Shown: positions 33,662-47,101 of the stretch, in pieces | Layout of the letters: the number at the start of each line of letters is the position of its first letter | How positions within the stretch are numbered: position 1 is the stretch's first letter | Assembly (NCBI GenBank): GCA_026874595.1 | Contig: CM049314.1 | Span: 50,325,812-50,389,811 of the forward strand | Direction: 5' to 3' | Origin: Sipunculus nudus | Taxonomy: Eukaryota; Annelida; Sipuncula; Golfingiida; Sipunculidae | Length of the DNA stretch: 64,000 nt | Notes under the pieces: model-generated | Seen by the model: only the letters and a program-made list of their open reading frames with translations | What the model was told of the DNA's origin: nothing | Databases searched by the model: none | Program-made: the position numbers and the translations under genes

Positions 33662-35361
33662 TACTCTCTACAGGCCACAATTTTCCAGCAATTGCTTTCA
33701 AACTTATACAGCTGGTAGACAAGCAAAAGTCCTGGAGGCCTATTGTTTTTGGGCATTATAGGTCAAATGTCAAGGTCAAGGTCATCAAAAGTATACAAAA
33801 CGGTTTTTTGTTCATATCTGTGTTAATATTGGTCGTATCTACTTCAACAGTAGCTCATTTTAATCGTCATTCCAAGGCCTGTTTTCTGGTGTGTAGCTGA
33901 CTCAATTTGCGGTAACCATGGTAACACATTTTTGGGGAAAAGTGCTGATATTTTTCTAAATTTGTCAGTTTTAAAGCTACAGAGGTCTAGTTTTTTGCTT
34001 CAGGTAGCATTCACCTAGTACTACAAGATTCTATTAAGAGTCTCGCAATATCTCGTATAATATCTCGTCAAACGAGATATTTCGAGATTTCAGTAATCTT
34101 GCCCTGGAGGCCACAGTTTTGCAGGAATCTTTTTGAAACTGGCATATCTTAAGTCCTACACTGTTATCTCGAAATCAATTTTTCATTTTTTTAATTCGGC
34201 CGCTAGGGGGCGCTGGGTGCAAACCTCTCCAACATATCATGTTTTGGCAATATCTCCAAAATTATAAGCCTCAATTACAAAAACTATAGTGTATTTTTTT
34301 CCTCTAAGTCTTCTTCATGAACTCGTTTAGTCATCTGGTCTCAATCTTGTGTCACTTTGTCTGTGTGTCCGTCTGTTTCTCAGTTGTCCTCAAATCCGCT
34401 TGCTTGCCGGTTCTTGCGTCTCACATATAGCATTCTACAGGACACAGTTTTGAAAGAATCTTTTTAAAACTATTACATCTTATGTCTTACACTTATATCT
34501 CGAAACCGATTTTTTATTTTCCAGAATTGGCCGCTAGGGGGCGGTGCACTCAAACATGCACAACATATCATTTTTTGGCCATATCTCCAAAACTATAAAC
34601 ATCATTTACATAAACTATAGCTTATTTTCTTCCTCTGGGTCTTTCCAAAAACCTGGTGTATTCATTTGGTCTCAATCTTGAGTCACTTTGTCTGTGTGTC
34701 CGTCTGTTTCTCAGTTGTCCTCAAATTCGCTTGCTTGCCGGTTCTTGCGTCTCACATATAGCATTCTACAGGCCACAGTTCTGAAAGAATCCTTTTAAAA
34801 CTATTACATCTTATGTCTTACACATATATCTCGAAACCGATTTTTCATTTTCCAGAATTGGCCGCTAGGGGGCGGTGCACTCAAACTTGCACAACATATC
34901 ATTTTTTGGCCATATCTCCAAAACTATTAACCTCATTTACATAAATTATAGCTTATTATCTTCCTCTTAGGATTCTTCATAACATGATTAAGTCATCTGT
35001 TCTCAATCTTGGGTCAGTATGTTTGTCTGTTTGTCAGTTGTCCTCATTTTCGCCTGCTTCCTGGTTCTTGCGTCTCACATGTAGCATTCTACTGGCCACA
35101 GTTTTGAAGGAATCGTTTTGTAAATTACACTTGTCATATATCGTGATGATATCTGGAAGTCCTATGTTTATTATTCAAATAAGTCAAAGATCAAGGTCAA
35201 GGTGATCAAAATATATCAAAATCTTATTTTCTTTAGAACTTTGTTAATATTGGTTCCTTCTTCACAAACTATGGATTATTTTCTTTCACTTTGACACTGC
35301 TGGTTCATCTGACTAACTTTACATCATTTCCGGCAAGCGCGTGACCTCAGGTCATCTAGTT

Positions 35362-35392
<31 letters not shown>

Positions 35393-35393
35393 G
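33662..35393 (+). repeat. Array unit 10, S class (1,732 bp), G variant
   Basis: CTCF-like cores start at 34200, 34531 and 34862. G variant at 34163. With unit 11 it forms one S+L dimer of 3,795 bp. Confidence 0.95.
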
Positions 35394-37424
35394 TACTCTC
35401 TACAGGCCACAATTTTCCAGCAATTGCTTTCAAACTTATACAGCTGGTAGACAAGCAAAAGTCCTGGAGGCCTATTGTTTTTGGGCATTATAGGTCAAAT
35501 GTCAAGGTCAAGGTCATCAAAAGTATACAAAACGGTTTTTTGTTCATATCTGTGTTAATATTGGTCGTATCTACTTCAACAGTAGCTCATTTTAATCGTC
35601 ATTCCAAGGCCTGTTTTCTGGTGTGTAGCTGACTCAATTTGCGGTAACCATGGTAACACATTTTTGGGGAAAAGTGCTGATATTTTTCTAAATTTGTCAG
35701 TTTTAAAGCTACAGAGGTCTAGTTTTTTGCTTCAGGTAGCATTCACCTAGTACTACAAGATTCTATTAAGAGTCTCGCAATATCTCGTATAATATCTCGT
35801 CAAACGAGATATTTCGAGATTTCAGTAATCTTGCCCTGGAGGCCACAGTTTTGCAGGAATCTTTTTGAAACTGGCATATCTTAAGTCCTACACTATTATC
35901 TCGAAATCAATTTTTCATTTTTTTAATTCGGCCGCTAGGGGGCGCTGGGTGCAAACCTCTCCAACATATCATGTTTTGGCAATATCTCCAAAATTATAAG
36001 CCTCAATTACAAAAACTATAGTGTATTTTTTTCCTCTAAGTCTTCTTCATGAACTCGTTTAGTCATCTGGTCTCAATCTTGTGTCACTTTGTCTGTGTGT
36101 CCGTCTGTTTCTCAGTTGTCCTCAAATCCGCTTGCTTGCCGGTTCTTGCGTCTCACATATAGCATTCTACAGGACACAGTTTTGAAAGAATCTTTTTAAA
36201 ACTATTACATCTTATGTCTTACACTTATATCTCGAAACCGATTTTTTATTTTCCAGAATTGGCCGCTAGGGGGCGGTGCACTCAAACATGCACAACATAT
36301 CATTTTTTGGCCATATCTCCAAAACTATAAACATCATTTACATAAACTATAGCTTATTTTCTTCCTCTGGGTCTTTCCAAAAACCTGGTGTATTCATTTG
36401 GTCTCAATCTTGAGTCACTTTGTCTGTGTGTCCGTCTGTTTCTCAGTTGTCCTCAAATTCGCTTGCTTGCCGGTTCTTGCGTCTCACATATAGCATTCTA
36501 CAGGTCACAGTTCTGAAAGAATCCTTTTAAAACTATTACATCTTATGTCTTACACATATATCTCGAAACCGATTTTTCATTTTCCAGAATTGGCCGCTAG
36601 GGGGCGGTGCACTCAAACTTGCACAACATATCATTTTTTGGCCATATCTCCAAAACTATTAACCTCATTTACATAAACTATAGCTTATTTTCTTCCTCTG
36701 GGTCTTTCCAAAAACCTGGTGTATTCATTTGGTCTCAATCTTGAGTCACTTTGTCTGTGTGTCCGTCTGTTTCTCAGTTGTCCTCAAATTCGCTTGCTTG
36801 CCGGTTCTTGCGTCTCACATATAGCATTCTACAGGCCACAGTTCTGAAAGAATCCTTTTAAAACTATTACATCTTATGTCTTACACATATATCTCGAAAC
36901 CGATTTTTCATTTTCCAGAATTGGCCGCTAGGGGGCGGTGCACTCAAACTTGCACAACATATCATTTTTTGGCCATATCTCCAAAACTATTAACCTCATT
37001 TACATAAATTATAGCTTATTATCTTCCTCTTAGGATTCTTCATAACATGATTAAGTCATCTGTTCTCAATCTTGGGTCAGTATGTTTGTCTGTTTGTCAG
37101 TTGTCCTCATTTTCGCCTGCTTCCTGGTTCTTGCGTCTCACATGTAGCATTCTACTGGCCACAGTTTTGAAGGAATCGTTTTGTAAATTACACTTGTCAT
37201 ATATCGTGATGATATCTGGAAGTCCTATGTTTATTATTCAAATAAGTCAAAGATCAAGGTCAAGGTGATCAAAATATATCAAAATCTTATTTTCTTTAGA
37301 ACTTTGTTAATATTGGTTCCTTCTTCACAAACTATGGATTATTTTCTTTCACTTTGACACTGCTGGTTCATCTGACTAACTTTACATCATTTCCGGCAAG
37401 CGCGTGACCTCAGGTCATCTAGTT

Positions 37425-37455
<31 letters not shown>

Positions 37456-37456
37456 G
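35394..37456 (+). repeat. Array unit 11, L class (2,063 bp), T variant
   Basis: CTCF-like cores start at 35932, 36263, 36594 and 36925. T variant at 36505. Confidence 0.95.
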
Positions 37457-39184
37457 TACTCTCTACAGGCCACAATTTTCCAGCAATTGCTTTCAAACTT
37501 ATACAGCTGGTAGACAAGCAAAAGTCCTGGAGGCCTATTGTTTTTGGGCATTATAGGTCAAATGTCAAGGTCAAGGTCATCAAAAGTATACAAAACGGTT
37601 TTTTGTTCATATCTGTGTTAATATTGGTCGTATCTACTTCAACAGTAGCTCATTTTAATCGTCATTCCAAGGCCTGTTTTCTGGTGTGTAGCTGACTCAA
37701 TTTGCGGTAACCATGGTAACACATTTTTGGGGAAAAGTGCTGATATTTTTCTAAATTTGTCAGTTTTAAAGCTACAGAGGTCTAGTTTTTTGCTTCAGGT
37801 AGCATTCACCTAGTACTACAAGATTCTATTAAGAGTCTCGCAATATCTCGTATAATATCTCGTCAAACGAGATATTTCGAGATTTCAGTAATCTTGCCCT
37901 GGAGGCCACAGTTTTGCAGGAATCTTTTTGAAACTGGCATATCTTAAGTCCTACACTGTTATCTCGAAATCAATTTTTCATTTTTTTAATTCGGCCGCTA
38001 GGGGGCGCTGGGTGCAAACCTCTCCAACATATCATGTTTTGGCAATATCTCCAAAATTATAAGCCTCAATTACAAAAACTATAGTGTATTTTTTTCCTCT
38101 AAGTCTTCTTCATGAACTCGTTTAGTCATCTGGTCTCAATCTTGTGTCACTTTGTCTGTGTGTCCGTCTGTTTCTCAGTTGTCCTCAAATCCGCTTGCTT
38201 GCCGGTTCTTGCGTCTCACATATAGCATTCTACAGGACACAGTTTTGAAAGAATCTTTTTAAAACTATTACATCTTATGTCTTACACTTATATCTCGAAA
38301 CCGATTTTTTATTTTCCAGAATTGGCCGCTAGGGGGCGGTGCACTCAAACATGCACAACATATCATTTTTTGGCCATATCTCCAAAACTATAAACATCAT
38401 TTACATAAACTATAGCTTATTTTCTTCCTCTGGGTCTTTCCAAAAACCTGGTGTATTCATTTGGTCTCAATCTTGAGTCACTTTGTCTGTGTGTCCGTCT
38501 GTTTCTCAGTTGTCCTCAAATTCGCTTGCTTGCCGGTTCTTGCGTCTCACATATAGCATTCTACAGGCCACAGTTCTGAAAGAATCCTTTTAAAACTATT
38601 ACATCTTATGTCTTACACATATATCTCGAAACCGATTTTTCATTTTCCAGAATTGGCCGCTAGGGGGCGGTGCACTCAAACTTGCACAACATATCATTTT
38701 TTGGCCATATCTCCAAAACTATTAACCTCATTTACATAAATTATAGCTTATTATCTTCCTCTTAGGATTCTTCATAACATGATTAAGTCATCTGTTCTCA
38801 ATCTTGGGTCAGTATGTTTGTCTGTTTGTCAGTTGTCCTCATTTTCGCCTGCTTCCTGGTTCTTGCGTCTCACATGTAGCATTCTACTGGCCACAGTTTT
38901 GAAGGAATCGTTTTGTAAATTACACTTGTCATATATCGTGATGATATCTGGAAGTCCTATGTTTATTATTCAAATAAGTCAAAGATCAAGGTCAAGGTGA
39001 TCAAAATATATCAAAATCTTATTTTCTTTAGAACTTTGTTAATATTGGTTCCTTCTTCACAAACTATGGATTATTTTCTTTCACTTTGACACTGCTGGTT
39101 CATCTGACTAACTTTACATCATTTCCGGCAAGCGCGTGACCTCAGGTCATCTAGTTTGTTTGTCTGTCTGTCTGTCTGTCTGTG
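37457..39184 (+). repeat. Array unit 12, S class (1,728 bp), G variant and 4-bp deletion
   Basis: CTCF-like cores start at 37995, 38326 and 38657. It combines the G variant (37958) with the one-repeat-shorter terminal TGTC tract. Confidence 0.95.
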
Positions 39185-41215
39185 TACTCTCTACAGGCCA
39201 CAATTTTCCAGCAATTGCTTTCAAACTTATACAGCTGGTAGACAAGCAAAAGTCCTGGAGGCCTATTGTTTTTGGGCATTATAGGTCAAATGTCAAGGTC
39301 AAGGTCATCAAAAGTATACAAAACGGTTTTTTGTTCATATCTGTGTTAATATTGGTCGTATCTACTTCAACAGTAGCTCATTTTAATCGTCATTCCAAGG
39401 CCTGTTTTCTGGTGTGTAGCTGACTCAATTTGCGGTAACCATGGTAACACATTTTTGGGGAAAAGTGCTGATATTTTTCTAAATTTGTCAGTTTTAAAGC
39501 TACAGAGGTCTAGTTTTTTGCTTCAGGTAGCATTCACCTAGTACTACAAGATTCTATTAAGAGTCTCGCAATATCTCGTATAATATCTCGTCAAACGAGA
39601 TATTTCGAGATTTCAGTAATCTTGCCCTGGAGGCCACAGTTTTGCAGGAATCTTTTTGAAACTGGCATATCTTAAGTCCTACACTATTATCTCGAAATCA
39701 ATTTTTCATTTTTTTAATTCGGCCGCTAGGGGGCGCTGGGTGCAAACCTCTCCAACATATCATGTTTTGGCAATATCTCCAAAATTATAAGCCTCAATTA
39801 CAAAAACTATAGTGTATTTTTTTCCTCTAAGTCTTCTTCATGAACTCGTTTAGTCATCTGGTCTCAATCTTGTGTCACTTTGTCTGTGTGTCCGTCTGTT
39901 TCTCAGTTGTCCTCAAATCCGCTTGCTTGCCGGTTCTTGCGTCTCACATATAGCATTCTACAGGACACAGTTTTGAAAGAATCTTTTTAAAACTATTACA
40001 TCTTATGTCTTACACTTATATCTCGAAACCGATTTTTTATTTTCCAGAATTGGCCGCTAGGGGGCGGTGCACTCAAACATGCACAACATATCATTTTTTG
40101 GCCATATCTCCAAAACTATAAACATCATTTACATAAACTATAGCTTATTTTCTTCCTCTGGGTCTTTCCAAAAACCTGGTGTATTCATTTGGTCTCAATC
40201 TTGAGTCACTTTGTCTGTGTGTCCGTCTGTTTCTCAGTTGTCCTCAAATTCGCTTGCTTGCCGGTTCTTGCGTCTCACATATAGCATTCTACAGGTCACA
40301 GTTCTGAAAGAATCCTTTTAAAACTATTACATCTTATGTCTTACACATATATCTCGAAACCGATTTTTCATTTTCCAGAATTGGCCGCTAGGGGGCGGTG
40401 CACTCAAACTTGCACAACATATCATTTTTTGGCCATATCTCCAAAACTATTAACCTCATTTACATAAACTATAGCTTATTTTCTTCCTCTGGGTCTTTCC
40501 AAAAACCTGGTGTATTCATTTGGTCTCAATCTTGAGTCACTTTGTCTGTGTGTCCGTCTGTTTCTCAGTTGTCCTCAAATTCGCTTGCTTGCCGGTTCTT
40601 GCGTCTCACATATAGCATTCTACAGGCCACAGTTCTGAAAGAATCCTTTTAAAACTATTACATCTTATGTCTTACACATATATCTCGAAACCGATTTTTC
40701 ATTTTCCAGAATTGGCCGCTAGGGGGCGGTGCACTCAAACTTGCACAACATATCATTTTTTGGCCATATCTCCAAAACTATTAACCTCATTTACATAAAT
40801 TATAGCTTATTATCTTCCTCTTAGGATTCTTCATAACATGATTAAGTCATCTGTTCTCAATCTTGGGTCAGTATGTTTGTCTGTTTGTCAGTTGTCCTCA
40901 TTTTCGCCTGCTTCCTGGTTCTTGCGTCTCACATGTAGCATTCTACTGGCCACAGTTTTGAAGGAATCGTTTTGTAAATTACACTTGTCATATATCGTGA
41001 TGATATCTGGAAGTCCTATGTTTATTATTCAAATAAGTCAAAGATCAAGGTCAAGGTGATCAAAATATATCAAAATCTTATTTTCTTTAGAACTTTGTTA
41101 ATATTGGTTCCTTCTTCACAAACTATGGATTATTTTCTTTCACTTTGACACTGCTGGTTCATCTGACTAACTTTACATCATTTCCGGCAAGCGCGTGACC
41201 TCAGGTCATCTAGTT

Positions 41216-41246
<31 letters not shown>

Positions 41247-41247
41247 G
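39185..41247 (+). repeat. Array unit 13, L class (2,063 bp), T variant
   Basis: CTCF-like cores start at 39723, 40054, 40385 and 40716. T variant at 40296. Confidence 0.95.
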
Positions 41248-42947
41248 TACTCTCTACAGGCCACAATTTTCCAGCAATTGCTTTCAAACTTATACAGCTG
41301 GTAGACAAGCAAAAGTCCTGGAGGCCTATTGTTTTTGGGCATTATAGGTCAAATGTCAAGGTCAAGGTCATCAAAAGTATACAAAACGGTTTTTTGTTCA
41401 TATCTGTGTTAATATTGGTCGTATCTACTTCAACAGTAGCTCATTTTAATCGTCATTCCAAGGCCTGTTTTCTGGTGTGTAGCTGACTCAATTTGCGGTA
41501 ACCATGGTAACACATTTTTGGGGAAAAGTGCTGATATTTTTCTAAATTTGTCAGTTTTAAAGCTACAGAGGTCTAGTTTTTTGCTTCAGGTAGCATTCAC
41601 CTAGTACTACAAGATTCTATTAAGAGTCTCGCAATATCTCGTATAATATCTCGTCAAACGAGATATTTCGAGATTTCAGTAATCTTGCCCTGGAGGCCAC
41701 AGTTTTGCAGGAATCTTTTTGAAACTGGCATATCTTAAGTCCTACACTGTTATCTCGAAATCAATTTTTCATTTTTTTAATTCGGCCGCTAGGGGGCGCT
41801 GGGTGCAAACCTCTCCAACATATCATGTTTTGGCAATATCTCCAAAATTATAAGCCTCAATTACAAAAACTATAGTGTATTTTTTTCCTCTAAGTCTTCT
41901 TCATGAACTCGTTTAGTCATCTGGTCTCAATCTTGTGTCACTTTGTCTGTGTGTCCGTCTGTTTCTCAGTTGTCCTCAAATCCGCTTGCTTGCCGGTTCT
42001 TGCGTCTCACATATAGCATTCTACAGGACACAGTTTTGAAAGAATCTTTTTAAAACTATTACATCTTATGTCTTACACTTATATCTCAAAACCGATTTTT
42101 TATTTTCCAGAATTGGCCGCTAGGGGGCGGTGCACTCAAACATGCACAACATATCATTTTTTGGCCATATCTCCAAAACTATAAACATCATTTACATAAA
42201 CTATAGCTTATTTTCTTCCTCTGGGTCTTTCCAAAAACCTGGTGTATTCATTTGGTCTCAATCTTGAGTCACTTTGTCTGTGTGTCCGTCTGTTTCTCAG
42301 TTGTCCTCAAATTCGCTTGCTTGCCGGTTCTTGCGTCTCACATATAGCATTCTACAGGCCACAGTTCTGAAAGAATCCTTTTAAAACTATTACATCTTAT
42401 GTCTTACACATATATCTCGAAACCGATTTTTCATTTTCCAGAATTGGCCGCTAGGGGGCGGTGCACTCAAACTTGCACAACATATCATTTTTTGGCCATA
42501 TCTCCAAAACTATTAACCTCATTTACATAAATTATAGCTTATTATCTTCCTCTTAGGATTCTTCATAACATGATTAAGTCATCTGTTCTCAATCTTGGGT
42601 CAGTATGTTTGTCTGTTTGTCAGTTGTCCTCATTTTCGCCTGCTTCCTGGTTCTTGCGTCTCACATGTAGCATTCTACTGGCCACAGTTTTGAAGGAATC
42701 GTTTTGTAAATTACACTTGTCATATATCGTGATGATATCTGGAAGTCCTATGTTTATTATTCAAATAAGTCAAAGATCAAGGTCAAGGTGATCAAAATAT
42801 ATCAAAATCTTATTTTCTTTAGAACTTTGTTAATATTGGTTCCTTCTTCACAAACTATGGATTATTTTCTTTCACTTTGACACTGCTGGTTCATCTGACT
42901 AACTTTACATCATTTCCGGCAAGCGCGTGACCTCAGGTCATCTAGTT

Positions 42948-42978
<31 letters not shown>

Positions 42979-42979
42979 G
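41248..42979 (+). repeat. Array unit 14, S class (1,732 bp), G variant
   Basis: CTCF-like cores start at 41786, 42117 and 42448. G variant at 41749. A private change in m2 reads ATATCTCAAAACC (near 42088). Confidence 0.95.
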
Positions 42980-45010
42980 TACTCTCTACAGGCCACAATT
43001 TTCCAGCAATTGCTTTCAAACTTATACAGCTGGTAGACAAGCAAAAGTCCTGGAGGCCTATTGTTTTTGGGCATTATAGGTCAAATGTCAAGGTCAAGGT
43101 CATCAAAAGTATACAAAACGGTTTTTTGTTCATATCTGTGTTAATATTGGTCGTATCTACTTCAACAGTAGCTCATTTTAATCGTCATTCCAAGGCCTGT
43201 TTTCTGGTGTGTAGCTGACTCAATTTGCGGTAACCATGGTAACACATTTTTGGGGAAAAGTGCTGATATTTTTCTAAATTTGTCAGTTTTAAAGCTACAG
43301 AGGTCTAGTTTTTTGCTTCAGGTAGCATTCACCTAGTACTACAAGATTCTATTAAGAGTCTCGCAATATCTCGTATAATATCTCGTCAAACGAGATATTT
43401 CGAGATTTCAGTAATCTTGCCCTGGAGGCCACAGTTTTGCAGGAATCTTTTTGAAACTGGCATATCTTAAGTCCTACACTATTATCTCGAAATCAATTTT
43501 TCATTTTTTTAATTCGGCCGCTAGGGGGCGCTGGGTGCAAACCTCTCCAACATATCATGTTTTGGCAATATCTCCAAAATTATAAGCCTCAATTACAAAA
43601 ACTATAGTGTATTTTTTTCCTCTAAGTCTTCTTCATGAACTCGTTTAGTCATCTGGTCTCAATCTTGTGTCACTTTGTCTGTGTGTCCGTCTGTTTCTCA
43701 GTTGTCCTCAAATCCGCTTGCTTGCCGGTTCTTGCGTCTCACATATAGCATTCTACAGGACACAGTTTTGAAAGAATCTTTTTAAAACTATTACATCTTA
43801 TGTCTTACACTTATATCTCGAAACCGATTTTTTATTTTCCAGAATTGGCCGCTAGGGGGCGGTGCACTCAAACATGCACAACATATCATTTTTTGGCCAT
43901 ATCTCCAAAACTATAAACATCATTTACATAAACTATAGCTTATTTTCTTCCTCTGGGTCTTTCCAAAAACCTGGTGTATTCATTTGGTCTCAATCTTGAG
44001 TCACTTTGTCTGTGTGTCCGTCTGTTTCTCAGTTGTCCTCAAATTCGCTTGCTTGCCGGTTCTTGCGTCTCACATATAGCATTCTACAGGTCACAGTTCT
44101 GAAAGAATCCTTTTAAAACTATTACATCTTATGTCTTACACATATATCTCGAAACCGATTTTTCATTTTCCAGAATTGGCCGCTAGGGGGCGGTGCACTC
44201 AAACTTGCACAACATATCATTTTTTGGCCATATCTCCAAAACTATTAACCTCATTTACATAAACTATAGCTTATTTTCTTCCTCTGGGTCTTTCCAAAAA
44301 CCTGGTGTATTCATTTGGTCTCAATCTTGAGTCACTTTGTCTGTGTGTCCGTCTGTTTCTCAGTTGTCCTCAAATTCGCTTGCTTGCCGGTTCTTGCGTC
44401 TCACATATAGCATTCTACAGGCCACAGTTCTGAAAGAATCCTTTTAAAACTATTACATCTTATGTCTTACACATATATCTCGAAACCGATTTTTCATTTT
44501 CCAGAATTGGCCGCTAGGGGGCGGTGCACTCAAACTTGCACAACATATCATTTTTTGGCCATATCTCCAAAACTATTAACCTCATTTACATAAATTATAG
44601 CTTATTATCTTCCTCTTAGGATTCTTCATAACATGATTAAGTCATCTGTTCTCAATCTTGGGTCAGTATGTTTGTCTGTTTGTCAGTTGTCCTCATTTTC
44701 GCCTGCTTCCTGGTTCTTGCGTCTCACATGTAGCATTCTACTGGCCACAGTTTTGAAGGAATCGTTTTGTAAATTACACTTGTCATATATCGTGATGATA
44801 TCTGGAAGTCCTATGTTTATTATTCAAATAAGTCAAAGATCAAGGTCAAGGTGATCAAAATATATCAAAATCTTATTTTCTTTAGAACTTTGTTAATATT
44901 GGTTCCTTCTTCACAAACTATGGATTATTTTCTTTCACTTTGACACTGCTGGTTCATCTGACTAACTTTACATCATTTCCGGCAAGCGCGTGACCTCAGG
45001 TCATCTAGTT

Positions 45011-45041
<31 letters not shown>

Positions 45042-45042
45042 G
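42980..45042 (+). repeat. Array unit 15, L class (2,063 bp), T variant
   Basis: CTCF-like cores start at 43518, 43849, 44180 and 44511. T variant at 44091. Last member of the regular S+L dimer run. Confidence 0.95.
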
Positions 45043-47101
45043 TACTCTCTACAGGCCACAATTTTCCAGCAATTGCTTTCAAACTTATACAGCTGGTAGA
45101 CAAGCAAAAGTCCTGGAGGCCTATTGTTTTTGGGCATTATAGGTCAAATGTCAAGGTCAAGGTCATCAAAAGTATACAAAACGGTTTTTTGTTCATATCT
45201 GTGTTAATATTGGTCGTATCTACTTCAACAGTAGCTCATTTTAATCGTCATTCCAAGGCCTGTTTTCTGGTGTGTAGCTGACTCAATTTGCGGTAACCAT
45301 GGTAACACATTTTTGGGGAAAAGTGCTGATATTTTTCTAAATTTGTCAGTTTTAAAGCTACAGAGGTCTAGTTTTTTGCTTCAGGTAGCATTCACCTAGT
45401 ACTACAAGATTCTATTAAGAGTCTCGCAATATCTCGTATAATATCTCGTCAAACGAGATATTTCGAGATTTCAGTAATCTTGCCCTGGAGGCCACAGTTT
45501 TGCAGGAATCTTTTTGAAACTGGCATATCTTAAGTCCTACACTATTATCTCGAAATCAATTTTTCATTTTTTTAATTCGGCCGCTAGGGGGCGCTGGGTG
45601 CAAACCTCTCCAACATATCATGTTTTGGCAATATCTCCAAAATTATAAGCCTCAATTACAAAAACTATAGTGTATTTTTTTCCTCTAAGTCTTCTTCATG
45701 AACTCGTTTAGTCATCTGGTCTCAATCTTGTGTCACTTTGTCTGTGTGTCCGTCTGTTTCTCAGTTGTCCTCAAATCCGCTTGCTTGCCGGTTCTTGCGT
45801 CTCACATATAGCATTCTACAGGACACAGTTTTGAAAGAATCTTTTTAAAACTATTACATCTTATGTCTTACACTTATATCTCGAAACCGATTTTTTATTT
45901 TCCAGAATTGGCCGCTAGGGGGCGGTGCACTCAAACATGCACAACATATCATTTTTTGGCCATATCTCCAAAACTATAAACATCATTTACATAAACTATA
46001 GCTTATTTTCTTCCTCTGGGTCTTTCCAAAAACCTGGTGTATTCATTTGGTCTCAATCTTGAGTCACTTTGTCTGTGTGTCCGTCTGTTTCTCAGTTGTC
46101 CTCAAATTCGCTTGCTTGCCGGTTCTTGCGTCTCACATATAGCATTCTACAGGCCACAGTTCTGAAAGAATCCTTTTAAAACTATTACATCTTATGTCTT
46201 ACACATATATCTCGAAACCGATTTTTCATTTTCCAGAATTGGCCGCTAGGGGGCGGTGCACTCAAACTTGCACAACATATCATTTTTTGGCCATATCTCT
46301 AAAACTATTAACCTCATTTACATAAACTATAGCTTATTTTCTTCCTCTGGGTCTTTCCAAAAACCTGGTGTATTCATTTGGTCTCAATCTTGAGTCACTT
46401 TGTCTGTGTGTCCGTCTGTTTCTCAGTTGTCCTCAAATTCGCTTGCTTGCCGGTTCTTGCGTCTCACATATAGCATTCTACAGGCCACAGTTCTGAAAGA
46501 ATCCTTTTAAAACTATTACATCTTATGTCTTACACATATATCTCGAAACCGATTTTTCATTTTCCAGAATTGGCCGCTAGGGGGCGGTGCACTCAAACTT
46601 GCACAACATATCATTTTTTGGCCATATCTCCAAAACTATTAACCTCATTTACATAAATTATAGCTTATTATCTTCCTCTTAGGATTCTTCATAACATGAT
46701 TAAGTCATCTGTTCTCAATCTTGGGTCAGTATGTTTGTCTGTTTGTCAGTTGTCCTCATTTTCGCCTGCTTCCTGGTTCTTGCGTCTCACATGTAGCATT
46801 CTACTGGCCACAGTTTTGAAGGAATCGTTTTGTAAATTACACTTGTCATATATCGTGATGATATCTGGAAGTCCTATGTTTATTATTCAAATAAGTCAAA
46901 GATCAAGGTCAAGGTGATCAAAATATATCAAAATCTTATTTTCTTTAGAACTTTGTTAATATTGGTTCCTTCTTCACAAACTATGGATTATTTTCTTTCA
47001 CTTTGACACTGCTGGTTCATCTGACTAACTTTACATCATTTCCGGCAAGCGCGTGACCTCAGGTCATCTAGTTTGTTTGTCTGTCTGTCTGTCTGTCTGT
47101 G
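45043..47101 (+). repeat. Array unit 16, L class (2,059 bp), 4-bp deletion
   Basis: CTCF-like cores start at 45581, 45912, 46243 and 46574. The terminal TGTC tract is one repeat shorter, as in units 8 and 12, although this unit is L. A private change reads ATATCTCTAAAAC (near 46300). Confidence 0.95.
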
